Shown here: piece after piece, positions 8,601-12,714 of the stretch
Layout: each line of letters begins with the position of its first letter
Position numbering within the stretch: position 1 is the stretch's first letter
NCBI GenBank assembly: GCA_001598975.1
Contig: BBXU01000397.1
Span: 1-12,714, forward strand
Direction of reading: 5' to 3'
DNA: 12,714 bases
Source: Parachlorella kessleri
Lineage: Eukaryota > Chlorophyta > Trebouxiophyceae > Chlorellales > Chlorellaceae
Made by a program: the position numbers and the translations under genes
Notes under the pieces: model-generated
Told to the model about the DNA's origin: nothing
Database searches by the model: none
The model's input: only the letters and a program-made list of their open reading frames with translations

Positions 8601-11600
8601 GACTCAACTCCTGTCTTCCCGGTCAGATCGCTAGAAGGAGTGATTCGGGCGGCCAAGACAGCAAGGCGATCACGACAGCCAAGCTCTAAGATACCCAATT
8701 GCAGCAAGGGGTACGTTACAGCACGTCCACCAGAGAATTAGCAGCCATCTCTGCTTCGACCTTACGCTGGGAGCACCCTTGGAGAACAGTTCTTGAAGGC
8801 ATCAGGCTCGTCCGCCGTCCCCCAACCCGCTTACCCACCTGCCCACTCCTGGGAGCAAGCCGCACGCACTCCGTCCAGCGCCTCCTGTGCCTGTTGCAGT
8901 CGCTGCTGTAGCTGGGCATTGTCGGCTTCAAGCGTTGAGATGCGGGCTTGAGCCTGGTTCCAAGACACCAATGTATCGGCCAGCTGCTGCTCCAGATTTG
9001 TGTCGCTTTGGAGCGAGGCCAGCACCGACTGCATAGACTGGATCTGCACCGAGAGGCAGGGCATAAAGATATGGGCACAAACTTAGGTTGCTGCTGCGCT
9101 CAGATTGACATACACTCAGGCTTTGGTGCACGCACACAGTCAGATGTGGAGCGAAAGGCAAGCATGCACTGGGCAGGGGTGCACATCAAACGGGATGGCC
9201 TACGAATCCATCAATGTCAGTTTGCTTGCTTCCATTCCTGCTCTGAACTACTCTGCGCATGCTATGCTCACTTCCCTACCTGACTCTGCAGCAGACGGTT
9301 TTCATCGCCCACATGCAGCATTTCCGATGCGAGACATTCCTTGTCTGCGGCCAAGGACTCAATGAGCCCCACCACACTCTCCGCCAGCTGCTGAAGGAGG
9401 GCCACCAGGGAGGCAGTGCCCTGCAAAGACCCAAGCACGTATGCTAGTTATCAGTCATAAATGGCTGCCGGAGTTATTGGTGCTACATTTTATTACTTTT
9501 TTTGCACTGTACCATAGCCTTCCTAAAGCCAGCCACTCCAGCCAACGCAATGGCTGCACGATTGTTCACTCATGCTATGGAAAACCAGCTAGGCCTTGTA
9601 CAAAATGCTGCCAATCAAGCATGGGCCTTATACCTGAGCTGGAGATGCTAGGCCTTGGCTTCCTGTCAGCAGTTTCTTATGCTGAGCTGTTGCCGCTCCC
9701 AGCTTGGCGTTCACGGCTGTCAGGATATAATGAATCTGCACCATAAAAGCAAGTTCAGTCAAAGGGGAAGACTACTAATCTGCAACTGTATGCAACAGTG
9801 CCATCCAGCCTCAGGCAAGGCTCTGTTTGACATGAACCACCTTGCTTGCCCTCCATTTGCTATTACCTTGACCCGTTCGTCCACCATCTCTAAGGCTTGG
9901 CTCAATGCCTCTGACAGGTGCAGCACCGCTCTGCCTACGCCTGCCAGCCCACTGCTGCAGAATCTAGTGGAGGAGGACTCGAGCAGTGGCTGGAAGGCTG
10001 ACAGGGCAGATTTGGTGGCATTGCTGACCACTGTGCTGAGGCTGTCGGCATCCTTGCCACCATTCACACCCGCAAGGGCCTGCAAAAAGCTGCTCAACTT
10101 GGGCACAGCCTCACCGGCAGCTTGCCGAACGACCCCAACCCCTGCAGTAAGCTCTGCAATCTGTGCCTGGCACTCTTGCAGTGCCTGCTCTGTTTGTCGC
10201 CGGGTGTACAGCTGCTGCTGCAGGTCGGTGGCCGTGGTAGATTTGTCCTCAAGCGCTGAGGCCATAGCATTTCTGCACCCAGGGCAAGAGTGGGTCAATC
10301 AGCTCTTGTATTTAAACCCGCCCAGTGGCTAAGAAAATATTATCTGCACTGTAGGAACAGCAAAATAAAAAGTTTGCGAGTCTGTCAGGTGGTGCATAAA
10401 AATGGCAAATGTTGGTTTGCCCAAGGCTGTCAAACAATAACTATATGCCTGGCTCTGACCCCACCCCTACGTGCTAGGGCACCCACCGCATCTCCTTAAT
10501 GCGATCATCCTTGGCCGCTGCCAAGCCTTTCAGTTCCACAGCCTCCTGCCGGCTGGCCTCGGCCGCCAGCTGTGCTTGTTGCAGCTGACCTTCAAGCGAT
10601 TCCGCGGTGCTGCGCCACTTCGCACAGTCCTCGGCGGCAGCTGCTGCCTTAGCCACAGCCCGGGTGAGCTCCGCCCGGCAGGCAGACAAATCTCTTTGGA
10701 TTGCCTCCTGGCTGTTGCACACAGCATCCAGCTGCAACACAGAGTGGTATCCATTTGATAAGGTGGGAAGCCGGCATCCCACAAAACGCCAGCGCAATGC
10801 CAGCTCACCCAACATTGCCATGATACAAGTTGATACGTCCACTTGCTTCGCAAAGCGTCTTTTTAAAGGACTCTTGCCGCCTCAACTTTTATTGGCCAAG
10901 CTTCTTACCTCGTTCTGCCGCTGCTCTGCTGTCTGCTGTCCTTCCTCGCGCTCCTGCTGCAGCAGCCCCTCAAGCTGCTCCCTGACGGCCTCTGCTGCTC
11001 CCAGGGCTGCCCCCAGCTCCTGCTTCTCGAGCTCCCACTGCTCTCGCAAGTCTCCCAATGTGCCAGTCACAGCCTCCACAAAGGCAACAACCTGCACCAC
11101 GCCGACCAGCTATTTCTTATAGTGAGCAGGCAACCTTTGCATAAGGCCACATCTGAACCTCTCTGGAAGAACATTGCGTGCCACTGGCTATCAACTACGC
11201 ATTGAGCTTTTCTTCGTGTATGCTACTTGCAGTAGCATACACGAAGAAAAGCTCAATAGTGGCAACTTTTCCTATGGGGGCAGGCGAGCACCACACCTTC
11301 TCTGGGTTTATAGGGCCATGGTGACTGCCGCTATGTCCCATCGGCTGAAGAACTTGATTAGTGCCCGCATATGCCGCCAGGATATCTGCCACACTGCCCA
11401 GCGCATTGCTTTGCTGCTGGCACATCAATATTTGCTCTGACAACTGTTGCCGGGCTGTCCGAAGGTCTGCACGACTGGCCTCCAGTGCAGCAGCATACTG
11501 AGCCCTGGCCGCCTCCATTGCAGCAAGATCTCGACCAGACAGGCCCTGGCGGAGAGCTTGCAACTCTTGCTGCATAGCATCCACCTCCTGCACAGGAAAG

Positions 11601-12282
11601 CATGCCATAAAAGCCTCGGCTGCCCACCATAAGAAATGCCATAGGAAATGCCCACCTGATAGGTTCCAAATATGCATGTCAGGTTTGATGGCCAGCATTG
11701 TAAATCATGGCACCACACAGGAAGAGAATAGGCCGTAGTCCATCATGCAGACCCTCGTCCTCGGCTTTAAGCTCCCATCCCTCAGAGCAGGCTGGCCACC
11801 TGAGCTGCAGTATCGAGCTGTAAGTCTTTCTTGGCATTGAGTGCCTCCAGCTCTGCCACTCGCTCAGCCAGCTGCCCGTTGTGCAGTTTGGCTCCACGTA
11901 GGTCCGTCTCTGCCCGCTGAAGCTTGGTCTTGGCCTGGCGCAGAGCCTTTTCCTGCTCACGGCTTGCCTCCTATAGGAAAGAGAATAGAAAGCTTGTTGC
12001 CATAACCAGAAGTACAGCTCCAGGAAGGCCCTATGGTCTTAGTTGGCATGGCAGAACAGTAAACACAACAGTGTCACCACTTACTGCCGAGCATGAATGC
12101 AACATGGCCCTGCTAGTGCGTGAAACAAAATGGTCCTGCAAACCAACCTGCATCTTGACTTGCATCTCTTGAGCTGCCGCGTCAGCCATCTGCCTTTCAG
12201 CTGCCAGCGCCGCTTCGGATGACTGTGTAGCCCTAGTAGCCCGCCGCCGCTCCTCTTGCACGTTTTGCTGCAGCCTTTCCAC
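2278..12282 (-). CDS. giant coiled-coil protein, 21 exons, 5' end incomplete
   Basis: Exons in transcription order: 12148-12282, 11800-11970, 11297-11587, 10909-11091, 10487-10731, 9867-10272, 9634-9735, 9280-9420, 8839-9043, 8318-8559, 7921-8139, 7553-7687, 7163-7314, 6777-6967, 6369-6592, 5741-6205, 4762-5526, 3641-4438, 3275-3478, 2872-3098, 2278-2626. All 20 introns are GT-AG and the phases agree throughout (fifteen phase 0, two phase 1, three phase 2). The sum is 5850 bp, exactly 1950 codons with the stop. The product has heptad-like stretches rich in Q, A, E and L, with coil breaks near residues 380-545, 1031-1144 and 1344-1398 and in the C-terminal tail. There is no signal peptide, membrane segment, motor or enzyme domain in this part. 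Golgins, centrosomal/basal-body proteins and kinesin or myosin tails look like this, and I cannot choose among them. The gene structure is confident; the function is unknown. Confidence 0.85.
2656..2697. repeat. perfect 20-bp tandem duplication in intron 20
   Basis: Unit TCACGCTTGACAAGGTGAGG, two exact copies (2656-2675 and 2676-2695) plus two further bases. It lies inside the intron between exons 20 and 21, just upstream of the acceptor. Exact identity suggests a recent event. Confidence 0.95.
2872..3098 (-). CDS. coiled-coil gene, exon 20 (residues 1759-1834)
   Basis: Phase 0 in, phase 2 out, acceptor GCACTGCAG and donor CAG|GTAAGG. It starts ALEGRLNDAMLRYQTG, has a Gly-rich break (VLGHYQGAGGLQ), and ends with the amphipathic VEELVDEILFHVHR, which does not look like plain coil. 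Confidence 0.85.
3227..3252. repeat. 11-bp tandem repeat, 2.4 copies, in intron 19
   Basis: Unit GCAGTCGTGTA at 3227-3237 and 3238-3248, followed by GCAG. The same intron also holds a 14-bp palindrome, CCCTAGGCCTAGGG (3191-3204). Confidence 0.95.
3275..3478 (-). CDS. coiled-coil gene, exon 19 (residues 1691-1758)
   Basis: 68 codons, phase 0 on both sides, acceptor TATTTGCAG and donor CAG|GTGTGA. Coil, for example HQRLEVAEKQLEVLRAQL. Confidence 0.85.
3641..4438 (-). CDS. coiled-coil gene, exon 18: uninterrupted coil (residues 1425-1690)
   Basis: 266 codons, the longest exon, with no proline at all: a continuous coiled-coil rod (for example LRSRVTELEEGLQTTEERL and LQEALAALQEQNSALEEM). The donor is CAG|GTAAGG. 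The acceptor, GTCAGAG before GCGCAACAA, is the least typical in the gene, but it is the only nearby choice with the right phase. Confidence 0.9.
4439..4761 (-). other. longest intron of the coiled-coil gene (323 bp)
   Basis: Intron between exons 17 and 18, donor GTGGGT and acceptor CAGAG. The only structure I see is a pair of TGAAACCCAAC direct repeats, 28 bp apart (4529-4539 and 4557-4567). No embedded gene is visible. Confidence 0.75.
4762..5526 (-). CDS. coiled-coil gene, exon 17 (residues 1170-1424)
   Basis: 255 codons, phase 0 on both sides, acceptor AGTTTGCAG and donor GAG|GTGGGT. It starts AVKNERIKELRAAL and ends KVKDKQIKELQAKLEE, so similar motifs sit at both exon ends. Between are coils (QQLIALEKQLGAGQAELEAA) and a flexible stretch with AGTQTED (TQT at 4969-4977) and SRPPSRAAEEVPPGGS. 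Confidence 0.9.
5691..5730. repeat. 20-bp tandem duplication in intron 16
   Basis: Two copies of CATGCCCAGGTTGCAGCACC-like sequence (5691-5710 and 5711-5730), differing at 2 of 20 positions, close to the exon 16 donor. Confidence 0.9.
5741..6205 (-). CDS. coiled-coil gene, exon 16: Pro/Ser/Thr-rich linker (residues 1015-1169)
   Basis: 155 codons, phase 0 on both sides, acceptor GCGTGCAG and donor CAG|GTAGGC. A short helix (MDNLMRQIL) leads into a linker of about 110 residues that is probably disordered, rich in P, G, S, T and C, with SP/TP dipeptides in GSPTQQRIRTPCTPL and RPTPDPGG. The coil resumes at LRSLVLAVESLQQQ. Confidence 0.85.
6369..6592 (-). CDS. coiled-coil gene, exon 15 (residues 940-1014)
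   Basis: Phase 1 in, phase 0 out, acceptor GAATGCAG. The chosen donor is CAG|GTGGGC. A second in-phase donor (GAG|GTTGTC, exon edge 6417) would remove the last 16 residues, which are not coil (VVAYPVVLGSGPGSLQ), so alternative use of the two is possible. Confidence 0.75.
6777..6967 (-). CDS. coiled-coil gene, exon 14 (residues 876-940)
   Basis: Phase 2 in, phase 1 out, acceptor TGTGCTGCCAG and donor AAG|GTATGG. A coil starting SALTKREQETKQL and ending LTKQLQ. The split codon G|AC is Asp. Confidence 0.85.
7163..7314 (-). CDS. coiled-coil gene, exon 13 (residues 826-876)
   Basis: Phase 0 in, phase 2 out, acceptor TTTGGCAG and donor GAG|GTGCTC. A strongly charged coil starting VDERKASIDVERRRAQ. 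The split codon AG|G is Arg. Confidence 0.85.
7553..7687 (-). CDS. coiled-coil gene, exon 12 (residues 781-825)
   Basis: 45 codons, phase 0 on both sides, acceptor TTTCCAG and donor AAG|GTGCGC. Coil from IATLEATIRQ to VARLEALLRK. Confidence 0.85.
7799..7859. repeat. 25-bp direct repeat, period 36, in intron 11
   Basis: Copies at 7799-7823 and 7835-7859 share 23 of 25 bases (ACATCCC...TAGGAACCAGCCA), separated by 11 bp. They lie in the intron between exons 11 and 12. Confidence 0.9.
7921..8139 (-). CDS. coiled-coil gene, exon 11 (residues 708-780)
   Basis: Phase 0 on both sides, acceptor CTTCTGCAG and donor CGG|GTACGG. A coil (QLEAQVSQLQRKL) is interrupted by ARVGARVG, an in-frame 12-nt duplication at 8029-8052, and a basic Thr/Ala/Lys stretch, then resumes (LTQQQAELRQR). 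Confidence 0.85.
8318..8559 (-). CDS. coiled-coil gene, exon 10 (residues 627-707)
   Basis: Phase 1 in, phase 0 out, acceptor GTGCTGCAG and donor CAG|GTAAAT. A continuous coil beginning MRDDIAHLVQHAEQ and ending in STSEAEGQ. Confidence 0.85.
8839..9043 (-). CDS. coiled-coil gene, exon 9 (residues 559-627)
   Basis: Phase 0 in, phase 1 out. The acceptor is CTCGGTGCAG. The donor is GCAG|GTGGGT; a GTAAGC four bases further on is in the wrong phase. It is a strong coil (ISTLEADNAQLQQRLQQAQE). The split codon G|GC is Gly. Confidence 0.85.
9280..9420 (-). CDS. coiled-coil gene, exon 8 (residues 512-558)
   Basis: A 47-codon exon, phase 0 on both sides, acceptor TCTTTGCAG and donor CAG|GTAGGG. It encodes a helical, partly hydrophobic segment (LVALLQQLAESVVGLIESL) that leads back into coil (DENRLLQSQ). 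Confidence 0.85.
9634..9735 (-). CDS. coiled-coil gene, exon 7 (residues 478-511)
   Basis: A 34-codon exon, too short to stand out as an open frame. The acceptor is ATGGTGCAG and the donor CAG|GTATAA, phase 0 on both sides. It encodes IHYILTAVNAKLGAA and ends GLASPAQ. Confidence 0.8.
9867..10272 (-). CDS. coiled-coil gene, exon 6 (residues 342-477)
   Basis: The first base completes the split Arg codon; donor AAG|GTAATA in phase 0. After about 40 coil residues the sequence changes to a helical but not heptad-like region rich in G, S, V and A (for example GVVRQAAGEAVPKLSSFLQA and FCSSGLAGVGRAVLHLSEAL). It looks like a helical bundle or loop region between coils. Confidence 0.85.
10487..10731 (-). 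CDS. coiled-coil gene, exon 5 (residues 261-342)
   Basis: Phase 0 in and phase 2 out. The acceptor is GTGTTGCAG and the donor GCG|GTGGGT; the split codon with the next exon is CG|A (Arg). It is a coil ending in the motif KDDRIKEM-R, the first of four similar motifs in the protein. Confidence 0.85.
10909..11091 (-). CDS. coiled-coil gene, exon 4 (residues 200-260)
   Basis: 61 codons, acceptor GTGGTGCAG, donor GAG|GTAAGA. It starts VVAFVEAVTGTLGDL, less coil-like, then continues as a strong coil (VREQLEGLLQQEREE). Confidence 0.85.
11201..11257. repeat. perfect 27-bp-arm inverted repeat (hairpin) inside intron 3
   Basis: Arms 11201-11227 (starting ATTGAGCTTTTCTTCG) and 11231-11257 are exact reverse complements around a 3-base loop, TGC. 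An outer 7-bp pair (TGCCACT 11179-11185 with AGTGGCA 11258-11264) extends the stem after a 15-base bulge. It lies in the intron 11092-11296, so the primary transcript carries it as RNA about 39 bases after the donor. Confidence 0.95.
11297..11587 (-). CDS. coiled-coil gene, exon 3 (residues 103-199)
   Basis: 97 codons, acceptor CCTGTGCAG, donor AAG|GTGTGG. About 80 coil residues starting EVDAMQQELQALRQ are followed by a short Gly/His/Pro break ending GPINPEK. An earlier phase-0 donor, GTTCTTC after the codons for TNQ, would also fit but is weaker. Confidence 0.8.
11800..11970 (-). CDS. coiled-coil gene, exon 2 (residues 46-102)
   Basis: 57 codons, phase 0 on both sides, acceptor CCTATAG (one of the few that is not TGCAG) and donor CAG|GTGGCC. 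It encodes a regular coil beginning EASREQEKALRQAK and containing LAERVAELEALNAKK. Confidence 0.85.
12148..12282 (-). CDS. coiled-coil gene, exon 1 of those supported (residues 1-45)
   Basis: The acceptor is ATCCTGCAG and the donor CAG|GTTGGT, phase 0 on both sides. It encodes a charged coil beginning VERLQQNVQEERRRA and ending EMQVKMQ. It is the first exon I can place with confidence, but it does not start with Met, so the gene has at least one more 5' exon. Confidence 0.8.
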
Positions 12283-12383
12283 CTGCAGGATGATGGGCAC
12301 TAAGCTGCCAGAATCTCTCTATGCGGAAGGGGTACATGTCTCTATGAGCAGATGCCCATGGAGGTCATACTGCCTGCTCCTAC

Positions 12384-12436
12384 GAGCCTCTGCTGCTCTG
12401 CTAGTGCCTCAGCATTTGAAGCAAGACTTTGAAGGG
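12384..12436 (-). CDS. tentative further upstream exon of the coiled-coil gene
   Basis: On the - strand the frame LQSLASNAEALAEQQRL is followed by GTAGGA, a fair donor, in phase 0 as the next exon requires. The composition suits a coiled coil. The acceptor is unclear: either GTGAG before CCCTTC (12437-12438) or CAAAG before TCTTGC (12427-12428). There is no in-frame ATG, so this would be an internal exon and the gene would continue to higher coordinates. Confidence 0.4.
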
Positions 12437-12531
12437 CTCACGATCCATACAATCACGTGAATACACTACCAAGGTGTAACACGCAGCTCCCCGGGCTCAC
12501 ATGCTTACAAGGATGGGCGCGCAAGGGAGCA
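12437..12531. other. non-coding stretch left of the palindrome
   Basis: Beyond the tentative exon there is no supported exon, no clear start codon for the coiled-coil frame and no recognisable promoter element. It may be an intron or the 5' flank of the - strand gene. Confidence 0.5.
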
Positions 12532-12607
12532 ACAAAATACTAACTAAACACGCCACGCGCCTGCGCCTTGGCAGCGCGCTCTTAGTCATGTTTAGTTAGT
12601 ATTTTGT
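12532..12607. repeat. 76-bp inverted repeat with nested GC stem
   Basis: AT-rich 19-bp arms, ACAAAATACTAACTAAACA (12532-12550) and its exact reverse complement (12589-12607), flank a GC-rich centre. The centre can form its own 8-bp stem (12556-12564 with 12571-12578, one bulged C, loop 12565-12570). No target-site duplication is visible at the edges. It lies beyond the last exon I can support. Confidence 0.95.
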
Positions 12608-12613
12608 GTGTCT

Positions 12614-12714
12614 CATGTGACTCGGTTTGTGCCTAGGTTGTGTCCTAGACTTGCCTCGACCCATGTGTTGCCCATGCCTAGACGTGTGTCCCTAGGCATG
12701 TGACTGTCTCTCCC
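12614..12714. repeat. CCTAG-rich imperfect repeat at the right edge
   Basis: CCTAG occurs four times (12632, 12644, 12677, 12691), and GCCTAG...TGTGTCC.. is repeated with a period of about 45 bp. CATGTGACT appears at 12614-12622 and 12697-12705. The block runs off the window, so the number of copies is unknown. Confidence 0.6.

Noticed and set aside
9655..10332. 225-codon + strand frame
   Set aside because: It is the antisense of exon 6, intron 6 and exon 7 of the coiled-coil gene. CTG/CAG-rich coils commonly leave the opposite strand open.
1..12714. Prokaryotic operon, CRISPR array, tRNA, rRNA or insertion sequence
   Set aside because: No such structure was found. The coding regions need GT-AG splicing, and the repeats seen are too few and irregular for a CRISPR array.

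Overview
This window looks like nuclear DNA from a eukaryote, most likely a green alga of moderate GC content. It holds the 3' part of one gene on the + strand and almost all of a second gene on the - strand. Both are split into small exons (mostly 100-400 bp) by short GT-AG introns of about 130-320 bp. About 19 of 26 acceptors read TGCAG. The algal assignment is an inference from this intron style and from the plant/algal look of the glycosyltransferase; no marker gene settles it.

Region 1-1687 (+): the last five supported exons of a CAP10-type glycosyltransferase (family GT90, protein O-glucosyltransferase-like), giving 219 C-terminal residues, plus a tentative sixth piece at the left edge. 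The exons join with matching phases, and the joined protein shows the family landmarks CGS, HYVPV and FVREHLRMED. A segment of about 50 residues appears to be inserted before the last landmark.

Region 1688-2277: the space between two convergent genes, presumably both 3' UTRs. No canonical algal TGTAA polyadenylation signal is visible on either strand.

Region 2278-12282 (-): one very large coiled-coil gene, which I assembled by hand as 21 exons and 20 introns. All splice phases agree; the exons total 5850 bp, exactly 1950 codons including the stop. The 1949-residue product has long Gln/Ala/Glu/Leu-rich coiled coils. These are broken by a helical non-coil region (exons 6-8), a Pro/Ser/Thr-rich linker with S/T-P sites (exon 16), a TQT motif of the dynein light chain LC8 type (exon 17) and a Gly-rich tail. 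I do not recognise the family; a scaffold linked to microtubules, centrosome/basal body or Golgi is a guess from the architecture. The true N-terminus lies further right or outside the window.

Region 12283-12714: one tentative small exon, a 76-bp inverted repeat and a CCTAG-rich imperfect repeat. No gene can be supported there. The most unusual non-coding structures are a perfect 27-bp-arm hairpin inside an intron (11201-11257) and the palindrome at 12532-12607. Several introns also carry two-copy short tandem duplications.
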